DNA of 64,000 nucleotides, taken from assembly GCA_021777335.1 (NCBI GenBank), contig JAJYDT010000005.1, positions 23,850 through 87,849 of the forward strand. Direction: 5' to 3'. The notes below the pieces were generated by a model, which saw only the letters and a program-made list of their open reading frames with translations, was not told where the DNA came from and did not search any database. Each line of letters starts with the position of its first letter. The stretch's first letter is position 1. This document shows, piece after piece, positions 20,908 to 29,766 of this stretch. A program made the position numbers and the translations under genes. The stretch is from Pseudomonadota bacterium (lineage in GTDB: Bacteria; Pseudomonadota; Gammaproteobacteria; Acidiferrobacterales; Acidiferrobacteraceae).

Positions 20908-21196
20908 GACGGCGCTGTCGGCCTGCCCGTATGCGCCGCCTCTCCTTCGCTCCAACGGCGAGCGCACGGTAAATTTCAACCCGGTCTCCGGGCCTGACGA
21001 GGGCATCAAGCGCCACCGCGCGGCCGAAAATGCCGACCGGCTGTTGCTCAAGATCAATCTCTGGTGCCAGATCGAGGATACCGGATCGGTCGATCACCTG
21101 CGCAACCGTGGCTCCTTCCAAAGCGGACACCGACAACCGCCACTGATGTGCACTCCCGCAATAGACGACCTCGACCTCAAACTCCCCGTCCGCCAT
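20891..21196 (-). CDS. ratB: RatB/RnfH-family ubiquitin-like protein
   Basis: The 101-residue UPF0125 protein starts MADGEFEVEVVYCGSAHQW, carries GRAVALDALVRPGDRVEIYR, and ends in a basic tail. The fold is beta-grasp and the role is not well defined; it is historically linked to the RatA antitoxin position and to Rnf complexes. The start ATG at 21196 overlaps the ratA end by 20 bases. The ratA-ratB pair next to smpB and bamE is conserved in gammaproteobacteria. Confidence 0.87.
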   Translation of the reverse strand: MADGEFEVEVVYCGSAHQWRLSVSALEGATVAQVIDRSGILDLAPEIDLEQQPVGIFGRAVALDALVRPGDRVEIYRALAVGAKERRRIRAGRQRRLSSGG

Positions 21197-21626
21197 TCCC
21201 GTATACCTGTTTCGCGCGGTTCCGGAAGCCATCGACCATACTGTTGGCGATGGCTCCGAATACCGGGCCCATAGCCATCCCAAGGAGACGGCTCGAGAAC
21301 TCAAATTCGAGGTCGAGCGAGATCTTGCTCGAGGCGTCATCAAGCGCGAGAAACACCCAGTTTCCGTCGAGCTTGCTGAACGGTCCTTCCACGAGATGCA
21401 TCTCCATACGCTCATTTGCGTAGAGCCGGTTGCTCGTAGTAAAGCAGTGCGTCAGACCCTTGTACGCGATGTCGATCGACGCAATAACCGTATCCTCCGT
21501 CCGTGAAAGCACACGCGCGCCTCCGCACCACGGCAGAAACTCGGGATAACGTTCAATATCGGATACAAGCAGGAACATCTCATGTGCCGAATAAGGTACA
21601 AGTGCCGACCGTCTGATCACCGTCAC
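21177..21626 (-). CDS. ratA: RatA/Coq10-like START-domain protein
   Basis: The 149-residue SRPBCC/START-fold protein carries SALVPYSAHEMFLLVSDIER and a C-terminal amphipathic helix. Homologues include RatA (ribosome association toxin in E. coli) and Coq10 (ubiquinone binding); the ubiquinone role is now often favoured. I place the start at GTG 21626 (MTVIRRSALVPYS), with an AGGA about eight bases upstream. Its GTGA overlaps the stop of the upstream transporter by four bases, which implies coupling. Longer in-frame starts lack homology. Confidence 0.9.
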   Translation of the reverse strand: MTVIRRSALVPYSAHEMFLLVSDIERYPEFLPWCGGARVLSRTEDTVIASIDIAYKGLTHCFTTSNRLYANERMEMHLVEGPFSKLDGNWVFLALDDASSKISLDLEFEFSSRLLGMAMGPVFGAIANSMVDGFRNRAKQVYGNGGRGV

Positions 21627-23011
21627 ATCGACATCCTTTTGAGGTTCAACAGGACAAGTACGAGTAGCGCCGGCGTGATAATCCTCAGACACCAGAGCCA
21701 AGATTCGTAGATGCACGGCGAGCGTGCGGCGAGCGCCTTTTCAACAATATCGCGCTTCGCGCGCCAACCCACAAAAAGCGCGAGTGCCAGGCTCGCGGCG
21801 GGTAGCACGACATCAAACGCCACCGTCGAGAGAAGATCAAACAGGCCAAGCGTCTTCCTCTGCCCAAAAAAATGGAAAGAAAATGCCCAGAAGTTGAGCG
21901 ACAGAACACCGACAATACCGGAACACCAGAGTGCTAGTCCGACGACGACTGCCGAGCGGCTGCGGCTGATGCGAAAACGCCGCATGACCCATAACACTAC
22001 CGGCTCGACGAAAGCGATGGCTGCCATCCACGCAACCGCAACCAAAAGTCCAAAGAAGAACCCGCCCATGATGTTGCCATAGGGAAGATGGTCGAATGCG
22101 ATCGGTAGCGTCTCGAACAGCAGTGTTGGGCCGGGGCCAGGCTTGAGACCCTGAGCAAAGCAGACTGCATAGATCACAATACCCGCGAGCACGCCAATCA
22201 CAAGATCGGCCAAAGCGATCATAAAGGACCATTTCACGACCGGCATCTCGTCGGGCAAATACGCGCCATAGGCAAACAGCGCACCTGTCCCGAGGCTTAA
22301 CCCGAAGAATGCGTGGCCGAAGGCCACGATGACACCGAGCCGAGTCATGCGCGCAAAGTCAGGCGCAAGCAGACGCAGCGCCGCGGTACCTGCCGGGTCG
22401 AGCAGACCGCCGTAGGCGCAAAGCGCCATGAAAGCAACTCCCGCAGCGAGCGCCACCCAGGGAAGGACACGCTCGACGCCGCGCTTGAGACCGACATGTA
22501 CGGTCGTCATGGTCAGCACGAGAAACACGGTGAGCCAGAAGAGCTGGCCTTCGGGTGCCCTTACATAGGCGGAAAACAGACGCCCGGCACCGTCCGTGGT
22601 GAGCGGGCTAAACACGTTGGCAGCCGTTCGCACAAGGTAACCAGACATCCAGGCGGCCACGATGCTGAAATAGGTAGTGACCATGAAACCACCCGCGATG
22701 AACAACCATCCGATCGCGCCCCATGCCACGCTCTGACCGCTGGTCTGTGCAAGCTTCCTGATTGCCGCCGCGGGATCACCACGACCATAACGTCCAACGA
22801 GCAGTTCGACCGCCATGAGCGGGGTACTGATCACGACGATGGCAAACAGATAAACTATGAGGAACGCGCTGCCACCGTAATGCGCTATGAGGTAAGGGAA
22901 CTGGGTGAAGTCATTGAATCCGATGACGGCGCCGACAGCAGCGAGGACAAAATACGTCCGCGAAGACCAAAATACCGATTCGGGTCCCCCTGTTTTAGAG
23001 CTTCTGGCCAT
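21623..23011 (-). CDS. Sodium-dependent transporter, NSS/SNF family
   Basis: The 462-residue inner-membrane protein has about 11-12 hydrophobic helices. The N-terminal pattern FVLAAVGAVIGFNDFTQFPY resembles the unwound helix 1 of LeuT-fold neurotransmitter:sodium symporters, which usually read GNIWRFPY. Here the classical GNxWRFP is changed to GFNDFTQFP. Substrate is unknown but likely an amino acid or similar small solute. It lies between smpB and ratA and overlaps ratA by four bases. Confidence 0.85.
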   Translation of the reverse strand: MARSSKTGGPESVFWSSRTYFVLAAVGAVIGFNDFTQFPYLIAHYGGSAFLIVYLFAIVVISTPLMAVELLVGRYGRGDPAAAIRKLAQTSGQSVAWGAIGWLFIAGGFMVTTYFSIVAAWMSGYLVRTAANVFSPLTTDGAGRLFSAYVRAPEGQLFWLTVFLVLTMTTVHVGLKRGVERVLPWVALAAGVAFMALCAYGGLLDPAGTAALRLLAPDFARMTRLGVIVAFGHAFFGLSLGTGALFAYGAYLPDEMPVVKWSFMIALADLVIGVLAGIVIYAVCFAQGLKPGPGPTLLFETLPIAFDHLPYGNIMGGFFFGLLVAVAWMAAIAFVEPVVLWVMRRFRISRSRSAVVVGLALWCSGIVGVLSLNFWAFSFHFFGQRKTLGLFDLLSTVAFDVVLPAASLALALFVGWRAKRDIVEKALAARSPCIYESWLWCLRIITPALLVLVLLNLKRMSM

Positions 23012-23115
23012 TTTCCCGGGTCCGTTTTCGTAAATCTAACATGAACTCGGCTTTGCCCAACAATTCCCGGGAGGACTCGAATGTGTTTGAATATTGCGCC
23101 CCAGCTGAGTAAACC

Positions 23116-23592
23116 ATGAAACCGAAAAAAACAGAGGAGGAGACGGGCCGTCTGATCGCCCAGAACCGCCGCGCATGGCATGACTACTTCATCGAGCAGA
23201 AGATGGAGGCAGGTCTGGCCCTTGAAGGTTGGGAGGTCAAGAGCCTGCGCGGCGGGCGCGCACAGCTGAAGGAAAGCTACGTTATCGTCAACCGTGGCGA
23301 GATCTTCCTTTTCGGAGCGCACTTCTCCCCACTAAGCTCAGCATCCACCCATGTACACCCCGATCCCACCCGCACGCGCAAGCTCCTCCTGCATCGGCTT
23401 GAGATCAGCCGACTCATCGGAGCCGTCGAGCGCAAGGGCTACACGCTGATCCCGCTGTCTCTGTACTGGAAACACGGGCGCGCGAAAATCGAGATCGCGC
23501 TTGCGCGCGGCAAGCAGCAGCACGACAAGCGCGCTGCATTGCGTGAGCGTGAGGCGAACCGGGAACAGGAACGGGCCATTAAAGCGCGCTAG
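23116..23592 (+). CDS. smpB: SsrA-binding protein SmpB
   Basis: The 158-residue protein has the SmpB oligonucleotide-binding core: [39 protein letters not shown] and HKLLLH-type LLLHRLEI motifs, then a basic C-terminal tail that enters the mRNA channel. It delivers tmRNA to stalled ribosomes in trans-translation. It lies 57 bases upstream of its partner RNA gene ssrA, on the same strand. Confidence 0.97.
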   Translation: MKPKKTEEETGRLIAQNRRAWHDYFIEQKMEAGLALEGWEVKSLRGGRAQLKESYVIVNRGEIFLFGAHFSPLSSASTHVHPDPTRTRKLLLHRLEISRLIGAVERKGYTLIPLSLYWKHGRAKIEIALARGKQQHDKRAALREREANREQERAIKAR

Positions 23593-23609
23593 CGGCACCC
23601 TGAAAACGA

Positions 23610-23638
23610 TTGAATAGATCGTCGGCGCAGTTTATAAT
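23610..23638 (+). promoter_or_regulatory. Promoter of ssrA
   Basis: TTGAAT (23610-23615), a 17-base spacer and a perfect TATAAT (23633-23638) form a strong sigma-70 promoter 11 bases before the mature tmRNA 5' end. A short 5' leader removed by RNase P would be expected. Confidence 0.85.
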
Positions 23639-23649
23639 TAGCGGTTCTT

Positions 23650-23999
23650 GGGGGCGATCGGATTCGACGTGGGTCGCGAAACCTTCAGGGCATGCCGAGG
23701 TGCAGATCTCCTCGTAAATCCAACTGCAAACCAATAGTTGCCAACGACGACAACTACGCCTTAGCGGCTTAACCCCGCTAACCTCTTTCCCGGTTGTTCT
23801 CATGGGCTGGAAAAAGGGGTCGACAAACATGAGATCGTATCCCAGGGTGTCCGTGACTGGGACGCTAAATCAAGCGGACTCAGCGTGACGCGGTCCTGTC
23901 TGTCGGAATGCGCCACGTGAACACAAGGACAGACTAAGCATGTAGAACTGAACGGCGGAGGGCTTGCGGACGCGGGTTCAATTCCCGCCGCCTCCACCA
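23650..23999 (+). ncRNA. ssrA: Transfer-messenger RNA (tmRNA)
   Basis: This is a one-piece tmRNA of about 350 nt. The 5' end GGGGGC (23650-23655) pairs with GCCTCC before the encoded discriminator A and CCA (3' end 23999), and GGATTCGACG and GGTTCAATTCCCGCC supply the D-like and T-arm signatures. The internal reading frame encodes the tag ANDDNYALAA and stops with TAA. It rescues stalled ribosomes together with SmpB, and the tag sends products to ClpXP. Confidence 0.97.
23740..23772 (+). other. tmRNA proteolysis-tag reading frame
   Basis: GCC AAC GAC GAC AAC TAC GCC TTA GCG GCT TAA encodes ANDDNYALAA. The ending ALAA is the canonical degron recognised by ClpX and ClpA, and the pattern differs from E. 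coli ANDENYALAA only at position 4 (Asp for Glu). Confidence 0.95.
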
Positions 24000-24024
24000 T
24001 TGCACTGTTTCAAGACGTCCGATA

Positions 24025-24066
24025 AAGGCCAGAACGCCGATAAAATCAAGGCGTCTGGCCTTTTTC
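24025..24066 (+). terminator. Rho-independent terminator of ssrA
   Basis: AAGGCCAGA-A-CGCC and GGCGTCTGGCCTT form a stem with one bulged A around an 11-base loop, followed by a T run. It lies 25 bases after the tmRNA 3' end. Confidence 0.9.
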
Positions 24067-24149
24067 TTGTCCCCAGACGTCCAAACCAACCATTGCAAAC
24101 TGACGGTAACCTTGACGGTAGTTGAGTTACTGCCGCCGATGCCGTCAAG

Positions 24150-24464
24150 GCGCTGGTACATGCGATGGAAGAAAAGGGTTTGGACGTCAATCTGGCAAAC
24201 CACCTTATCAAGGACGGCTGGGCGGGTCGTTACGAAGCGGCCGTCGTGATCCCGAACGACACAGATCTGGTGGAACCAATCCGCATCGTAGTTCAAGAAC
24301 TCAAGAAGCCGGTCACCATCCTCAGCCCTTCCAGCTTCGGGGCGGCCAAACCGTTAGTTTCCGTCTCCACCCATGTGCGACACATCCATGCGGCGCACCT
24401 CAAGACTTCCCTCTTTCCCGATACGCTGTCCGCAACAACCATCACGAAACCTGCTGGTTGGTAA
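24150..24464 (+). pseudogene. Truncated NYN-domain (PIN-like) nuclease gene
   Basis: About 100 residues from an ATG at 24165 align with the C-terminal half of NYN-domain proteins: MEEKGLDVNLANHLIKDG, RYEAAVVIPNDTDLVEPIRI, then FPDTLSATTITKPAGW. In full-length members the block corresponding to KTEEKGSDVNLA is preceded by roughly 100 residues with the first catalytic aspartates. Here only some 15 open codons precede it before a stop at about 24123. It lies just after ssrA, a common integration site for mobile islands, so it looks like a relic of an island. Confidence 0.72.
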
Positions 24465-24976
24465 CGCGCTCTGTATCGCGAACATGCGCCCATGGCGGTG
24501 CTTTTACACCGTAGAGGTGACCTGCTCGTTGCCCCGATAGTGGGAAAGCGGTGGTGGTTCAAATACCAGCGCAACGGGAAAGAAGGCTTCTGGCGTGCAC
24601 CGAGCCGCATGCCGAGAACGAGTCGTCAGGAACCAACGAGGAGACTGGCCATGAAGAATGAGGGTATCAAGTTTTTCGTCGGAATGATTGTCTAGTGTCT
24701 TTGCGCAACCGTAAAGGGTAACCGTGCAGCGTATGTCTTCCCTGCAGTTTTTGGTCGGACCCGGCGGTATGCGGAGCCTGCGGGGCTCCCGAGGATCCGC
24801 GTCATCACACCCGGTCGACGGGCACAAAGGTGCCGATCCCTTGCATCACGGTGGACAGTCTGATAAATAAAACCCTGAGTTACGTCGATGCGCTCCGATG
24901 GTGTCCGTCATCTGCGGAAGCCGTGCTCGTTACCACCAGAATGCGCGATCACCCCACGATGACGCGATAAGCCCTA
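24465..24976. other. Non-coding stretch after the NYN relic, possible island debris
   Basis: No convincing intact gene was found in about 510 bases. An open frame at 24492-24695 contains GKRWWFKYQRNGKEG, which faintly recalls the N-terminal arm-binding domain of tyrosine integrases, but it then diverges and stops. I could not find a duplicated ssrA 3' end (attR) here. The final part presumably contains the promoter of the barrel gene that begins at 24977. Confidence 0.35.
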
Positions 24977-25816
24977 ATGGATAATCACATAACCTCCATT
25001 TGTCTCGCGCTCTTCATCGCCGCGGCATCGCTCCTTGCCATGCCGGCATACGCCGCATCGCCCCAGAACCCCTGCACCGGTCCTTCCGCATTGCTCGCTT
25101 TGCTCGACCGGCCGACCATAGGAGACAGCAGCTGTGTCGTCCCGGACGGGAAGACCGTGCTCGAAGCGGGTATCGCCAGCGGACGTCTCTCGGGCCCGAC
25201 CGGAGGGCCATTCGATAACGGCCCGAATGCGGAGTTCCGGTGGGGCCTGCCGGCACAGACGGAACTGGTCTGGCTGCCCCCGGATTTCCAGTACCAGCAG
25301 AATGACGCGGCCCCGGGGAGACCCGCTGCGACCGAGCAAGGGTTCGGGGCGACGACCCTGGGGATCAAACATGAACTGGGCTATAACGCGCACTGGCAGT
25401 GGACGGTCGAGGGCCTTGCCACACTGCCTTCGGGAAATCCTGTCTACGGCAGCCATGGCCTGGGTGGCGCGTTCAACGGCATTGTCAGCTATGGCCATGG
25501 CCCCTTCGGTGCCTCCCTCATGCTGGGCGTGACGTCGCAGACGGAACCGACCACGGCGGGCGGTGAACGGTACCAGAGCCTCAATCCCGATTTCGTGGTC
25601 ACCTGGCTGTCGACCCCCCGGCTTCAGTTCTACGCCGAGGCCTACGGACAGACACACACGGGTTATGGGCGGGGCTGGGGCTCCGATGCCGACGGCGGCG
25701 TGCAATACCTCGTGAACCGGAACCTTGAAGTCGACCTCGAAGAAGGTGTGCGGCTCCAGGGGAATCTTGGGGGGTTTGCGAGCTACACAGGGGCGGGGTT
25801 GGGGGTGCTTTTCTAG
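24977..25816 (+). CDS. Outer-membrane beta-barrel of the phenol MetA-pathway/transporter family
   Basis: The 279-residue protein has a signal peptide (hydrophobic 8-21, cleavage near AYAAS), then alternating amphipathic strands rich in Gly, Tyr and Trp, and a terminal phenylalanine typical of outer-membrane barrels. The arrangement GIKHELGYNAHWQWTVEGLA and later YLVNRNLEVDLEEGVRL resembles PF13557-type proteins (putative MetA-pathway of phenol degradation). Function in this family is mostly unassigned. It stands alone between the ssrA-proximal debris and a convergent DUF2147 gene. Confidence 0.7.
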   Translation: MDNHITSICLALFIAAASLLAMPAYAASPQNPCTGPSALLALLDRPTIGDSSCVVPDGKTVLEAGIASGRLSGPTGGPFDNGPNAEFRWGLPAQTELVWLPPDFQYQQNDAAPGRPAATEQGFGATTLGIKHELGYNAHWQWTVEGLATLPSGNPVYGSHGLGGAFNGIVSYGHGPFGASLMLGVTSQTEPTTAGGERYQSLNPDFVVTWLSTPRLQFYAEAYGQTHTGYGRGWGSDADGGVQYLVNRNLEVDLEEGVRLQGNLGGFASYTGAGLGVLF

Positions 25817-25861
25817 AGCACCTGAAAAACCCGCGTGTATTCCGCCTGACCGCGCACCTCG

Positions 25862-26320
25862 CTATTTCAAGGGACTTACCTGAGTCCAGGTCTCAGTCCG
25901 GCCAAATACACTCCAGCCGATATATCCCCGTACGCCTAGCGTGCCGTCCGATTCGAGCGTCATTTCGCTGTGGTAGGTCTTACCCGAGGCGGGATCATAA
26001 ATGGAGCCATCGATCCAGCGGTTCTTGGCGTTCCGCGCCGGCCTGAAGCCCTTCAGTATCTCAAGACCAATGATCGGACGGGAGCGAAGCCGGCGGTCAG
26101 GATTATGACGATCAGTCTTCAATCGCCCATCGCGTAGCGGATTTTTTAACCAGACGATCGTGCCACATAACTGGTTCCCGCAAGGCGCGATACGTATATG
26201 CGCCTTGTCATTCCTGGTCGCCCATACGCCAACCGGAGATGCTGCGAAAACCGGCCCAATCGAGGACAGTACCAGCAGAACACACACGATGGCGTTCGGC
26301 CGCACCCTGGGTACACTCAT
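25862..26320 (-). CDS. DUF2147-family secreted protein
   Basis: The 152-residue protein has a signal peptide (about 1-27, ending VFAAS) and the DUF2147 pattern: GVWATRNDKAHIRIAPCGNQ, CGTIVWLKNP, a GLEILKGFR segment, DGSIYDPASGKTY and a C-terminal GYIGWSVFGRTETW. Two Cys (PCGNQLCG) may form a disulfide. The role of the family is unknown. The start ATG at 26320 was preferred over an upstream in-frame start because it leads straight into the signal sequence. It follows the SGNH gene by 13 bases. Confidence 0.85.
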   Translation of the reverse strand: MSVPRVRPNAIVCVLLVLSSIGPVFAASPVGVWATRNDKAHIRIAPCGNQLCGTIVWLKNPLRDGRLKTDRHNPDRRLRSRPIIGLEILKGFRPARNAKNRWIDGSIYDPASGKTYHSEMTLESDGTLGVRGYIGWSVFGRTETWTQVSPLK

Positions 26321-26333
26321 GTACTGCGTGCTG

Positions 26334-26966
26334 TCAATGTTCCCGACCTTTCTCTGGCAAGGTTTTCGACGATCGTTTCTCGCGAAACGGCCACTCGCTC
26401 CAGCGGTCAACAAAGTGCGCAAGCTGTATGTAGCCTCCGGCGGAGGGATGGTCTCCGTCGTGCGCGATCACCTCTTTTCTCCAGACCTGGTCAATCGTAA
26501 GCGCTGCGAATACCGGAAGATACGGCGTACCGGTGCGCTGCGCGACCGCAGCAAATTCGACCGACAGGCGGCCGACACGATCATTGTGCACCTCATCCGA
26601 AACCGGCGGGGGCCCAATCAGGAAAATGCGATACGATTTACCCGCTGTCTCGAGCAACTTCTGGCAGTTCTCTATCGTCTCGTGATCATCAATACCGTTT
26701 GCGACATCCGCATCATTCACGCCAAACGAGAAGATGATCAGACAATCACTGTCCGGCGGCAGACGTGCTGCACATTCGCGCTGCCACCGGCCCAGGATGT
26801 CACGGCTCGTGTTACGGCGCACGCCGAGATTGTAGCCCGTGATCGGGAACCCACGCTGAATCCCCAGAGCAAGTACGCGGCCAACCCAGCCACGGCACTC
26901 CGGGTCTCCCACACCGTGCACAAAGGAATCGCCAACGAAGCATGCCCGTATATCCGACTTTCGCAT
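26334..26966 (-). CDS. SGNH/GDSL-family hydrolase
   Basis: The 210-residue protein has block I CFVGDSFVHGVGD (nucleophile Ser in GDS), block II around YNLGVRRNTS, block III FGVNDADVANG, and block V HDGDHPSAGGY (Asp and His of the triad). This is the SGNH esterase/lipase/acetylhydrolase fold; the substrate cannot be inferred. No signal peptide is evident, so it is probably cytoplasmic. The start ATG at 26966 has GGGAG seven bases upstream. It is likely co-transcribed with the DUF2147 gene. Confidence 0.87.
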   Translation of the reverse strand: MRKSDIRACFVGDSFVHGVGDPECRGWVGRVLALGIQRGFPITGYNLGVRRNTSRDILGRWQRECAARLPPDSDCLIIFSFGVNDADVANGIDDHETIENCQKLLETAGKSYRIFLIGPPPVSDEVHNDRVGRLSVEFAAVAQRTGTPYLPVFAALTIDQVWRKEVIAHDGDHPSAGGYIQLAHFVDRWSEWPFREKRSSKTLPEKGREH

Positions 26967-27089
26967 TGAAAACTCCCCTGCTGTCAACACGGGCGTGCTG
27001 CCGCCGGCATTCTTATTCGGCACCAGTCATGTCTTTGGCGGTTGTCACCACGCCCGTCATCGGGCGACATCTTGCAGCCAGGCAATATG

Positions 27090-27602
27090 TCACTGGTTCA
27101 GGATCACCGTGTAACCCCGCATCTGCTTCTTCACGAGCTGCAGGATGCCAGCAGGAACAATCTTCACGAACGAGTACAGATCCTCGGGCTTTACATGTAA
27201 CGTGTACATTGAGTTATAACAAGCTCTGAACTGGACCCCCGCCCTGTTTAGGTGGGTGACCAGATCCTGGTAGACACTGTAGCGTTGCTTCCATGAATCA
27301 ACCGCCAGGACCGCCTTCCCGTATAGCACAATCTCGATATGGTAGGGATAGCCCCGACGGCGAAGATACTGGATAACGAGGGCGGCATTGGTTAGCGATT
27401 CCTTCATCTGCGCGCCTGGGTCACTGATGCCGAACACGAGCTTGACCGGCTGATGACGTTTGAAGAAACCACCAAAATTAAGGCCTTTAACGTGGGGTAC
27501 GGGTGGCACACCCGGAAATGTAACCATCGGGGCGCTTGCCATGCACGCGGAGCTGACCAACAGCAAGCAGGCGACAATTGTTCGCTGCAACATCCGCCCC
27601 AT
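27090..27602 (-). CDS. Secreted DsrE/DsrF-like protein
   Basis: The 170-residue protein has a hydrophobic N-terminus (5-20, ending LLLVSSACMASAP), so it is exported, perhaps as a lipoprotein at Cys20. The body carries KLVFGISDPGAQMKESLTNA, HIEIVLYGKAV, GVQFRACYNSM with Cys128 and KIVPAGILQLVKKQMRGYTVI, the strand pattern of DsrE-fold proteins. Cys128 aligns with the family cysteine and with Cys202 of the anti-sigma protein at 57813-58553. Several nearby starts are possible; ATG 27602 has GGAG five bases upstream. Confidence 0.75.
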   Translation of the reverse strand: MGRMLQRTIVACLLLVSSACMASAPMVTFPGVPPVPHVKGLNFGGFFKRHQPVKLVFGISDPGAQMKESLTNAALVIQYLRRRGYPYHIEIVLYGKAVLAVDSWKQRYSVYQDLVTHLNRAGVQFRACYNSMYTLHVKPEDLYSFVKIVPAGILQLVKKQMRGYTVILNQ

Positions 27603-28267
27603 CATATCTCCAATAGAGAACTGGCCTTCTAGCAGGTCGCCCCTTGAACCCGTGCCCAGAACACTGGCATACCATATTTTAATCACGGAGTATGCCTTGG
27701 GCACAAGATGTCAAGGTATTTTTTTGATTTCCGTGCCTGCGGGGCAACAGAACGATGACATCCTCGGTCGACTCAGGGATGAAAACCGACACATCGTCGC
27801 ACTGAGGACGGATGGGGTGGAATTCGACGAGGCACGCAAGACTACGGGGCGTCTGGACGATCCATGGGCCTTGCATGGCATGGCGCCGCCGACACGATCC
27901 AATAACGTGGCGCGGCAGTCGTTGTGGGCCACCGCCCGCTTCGTGTCAGAATGCGCGTCATTACCCCTGCTGATGATCTGAGCACGCCATGGTCGTGGTC
28001 ACAGAATACACGCTGAACAACGGGGCTTGGGCGTGGGTCATGAATACTTGCTGTGCTTCGTTGCCACAGCAGAATCGCAGCAGCACCCCAGAGACACTTC
28101 CGCCCGGCACAGGGATCGGGATCGCCCATGCGACTTGCGGGAACTTTGAAACACGGCTGCGGGCACCGGGACCTGCCACCTGTACACATGGCCTGATCGA
28201 TGCCGGCGAGATATTCCTCCCGAGCGACCAAAAATACCGTGCCAACCGTGTCGTTCGCGTGTTCCCG
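27603..28267. other. Long intergenic stretch, no gene recognised
   Basis: About 660 bases lie between the DsrE-like gene and the end of the MscS-type gene. Frames are open on both strands, including over 90 codons on the plus strand ending at 27981 and a 129-codon frame on the minus strand (27842-28231). None has a ribosome site, family motif or normal composition; they are rich in Cys, Pro and His runs typical of spurious frames. It may be decayed coding sequence. Confidence 0.4.
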
Positions 28268-29380
28268 CTAGACTGGTTTTGCCGTCTGACTAAACTGCCC
28301 CAGGATCTCGCGGAAAAAATTGTCTTTGCGCGACGCCATAGTGCGATTGAGCACCGATGCGTGCACCTCAACGCTCATCGTCATGGGACTGAGATCCACC
28401 AGCAACACCTCGGGCGGGTGCCAATAAAGCGGTCTGCGGCGTACCACATCTTTATCCGCTGGCCACGCGTCCACTGTCTTGCCGATCGGCCGCGCGGCTG
28501 ACGCCGACGTCTCCACTATCGGCGTGGACATACCTGCGCGTGCCGGCACGGCAGAACCTGCCGGAATACCATCGGCAGGAATATCCTCGGTGTCGAAATG
28601 ACGCAGGGCGGCAGCTTTGATCCCTTCGAGCACCTTCGCGACTTCTGCAGTCATTGGCATGTCAAACCGGAACGAGGTCCTCAGCCATTCGTAGGACCGC
28701 ATCTGGATGATGCCTGCGTTGATCACGACCCCATTGGGGACCCTCAGCTGCCGGCCATCATCGAGCCTGAGATCCGAGTAGAACAGGTTGATGTCCCGGA
28801 TAAAGCCGGCGTACCCCTGGGAGCGCGTCTCGTGGGGATAGCTCTGGACCATCACCGGCAGCTGCCAAGCCACGATCTGCACATGGTCACCGAGCTCAAA
28901 TGGCTTGAAGATGGCAATTGCCAGGCCACCAAAGAAGTTCGCAAAGAACGACTGCCCGGCGACACCAAGCATCACCGAGAGCAAGGTACCGCTTACGAGA
29001 AACCCGCTCAACGTGCCGCCGACTGCGAAGATCACGAGCAGAATTAATCCAGCGTACAGCAGGATATGGATCAGGTAGACACCTGTGACGGAATCCTTCC
29101 AAGACAATGCCGGTATTGGCTCATCATCTCCCATAGCAAGACGGGACAGGAGTTCGGCCCGCCCCTTCGCAAGCGCCTTGCGGATGTCGGCGATGATGCG
29201 CAACCCGATCAGGAGCACGATGAGGGTACGCAGGGTGGTGATAAGATCGCCCGGCCAGGCGTATCGCTGGCCAGCGATAACCAAGCCAATAAGCAGCAGC
29301 ACTGCAAACACCGCCCAGAGCAGCACTGAAAACGGGAGCACCGGAATTCTCTTGAAGAGATTTTTCTTGTTCACGGACAA
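28268..29380 (-). CDS. MscS-family mechanosensitive channel
   Basis: The 370-residue inner-membrane protein has about four transmembrane helices (near 17-36, 47-63, 100-121 and 124-150), then the MscS pore-lining and beta-domain signature GVAGQSFFANFFGGLAIAIF followed by KPFELGDHVQI. The C-terminal cytoplasmic domain contains a Pro/Ala-rich insertion near 272-310. Such channels release osmolytes on hypo-osmotic shock. It is divergent from xseB with about 140 bases between. Confidence 0.9.
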   Translation of the reverse strand: MSVNKKNLFKRIPVLPFSVLLWAVFAVLLLIGLVIAGQRYAWPGDLITTLRTLIVLLIGLRIIADIRKALAKGRAELLSRLAMGDDEPIPALSWKDSVTGVYLIHILLYAGLILLVIFAVGGTLSGFLVSGTLLSVMLGVAGQSFFANFFGGLAIAIFKPFELGDHVQIVAWQLPVMVQSYPHETRSQGYAGFIRDINLFYSDLRLDDGRQLRVPNGVVINAGIIQMRSYEWLRTSFRFDMPMTAEVAKVLEGIKAAALRHFDTEDIPADGIPAGSAVPARAGMSTPIVETSASAARPIGKTVDAWPADKDVVRRRPLYWHPPEVLLVDLSPMTMSVEVHASVLNRTMASRKDNFFREILGQFSQTAKPV

Positions 29381-29520
29381 CTCCTTTTTTTCCGTCAGGG
29401 CGTTGGAATAGCCTGTATCCGGGTGGCTATTTTAACGTTCGCTCCGAGCGAATCAAACACAGGCGAATTGACGATACGGGATGGCTTGAGTTACGGTGTC
29501 AGGATCCGCTAGAGCACATC

Positions 29521-29766
29521 ATGCCAGAAAAAACCGCTGTTCCCGATTTTGAAGCTGCATTGGCCGAGCTTGAGCGCATCGTCGACCGGCTTGAGGGCGG
29601 TCAGCAGACGCTCGAAGAGGCACTTGCGTCGTTCCAGCGCGGGATCGAGCTGACGCGCGTGTGCCAACAAGGGCTCAAGGAGGCGGAACAAAAGGTGGAA
29701 CAACTCATCCAGGAGCAGGGCGGGGAAGCCCGTATTGAGCCCTTTGTCGCCAAAGACAGCGAATAA
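29521..29766 (+). CDS. xseB: Exodeoxyribonuclease VII small subunit
   Basis: The 81-residue helical protein carries the family pattern DFEAALAELERIVDRLEGG, LEEALASFQRGIELTR and an acidic coiled-coil end. With XseA it degrades single-stranded DNA. It opens the xseB-ispA-dxs isoprenoid cluster, an order conserved in gammaproteobacteria. It has normal size. Confidence 0.95.
   Translation: MPEKTAVPDFEAALAELERIVDRLEGGQQTLEEALASFQRGIELTRVCQQGLKEAEQKVEQLIQEQGGEARIEPFVAKDSE

Noticed and set aside
24492..24695. Integrase fragment
   Set aside because: Only about 15 residues resemble an arm-binding domain, too few to call a gene or pseudogene.
27842..28231. Minus-strand frame of 129 codons in the DsrE-MscS gap
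   Set aside because: Rich in Cys, Pro and Arg, no family pattern, no ribosome site; treated as non-coding.
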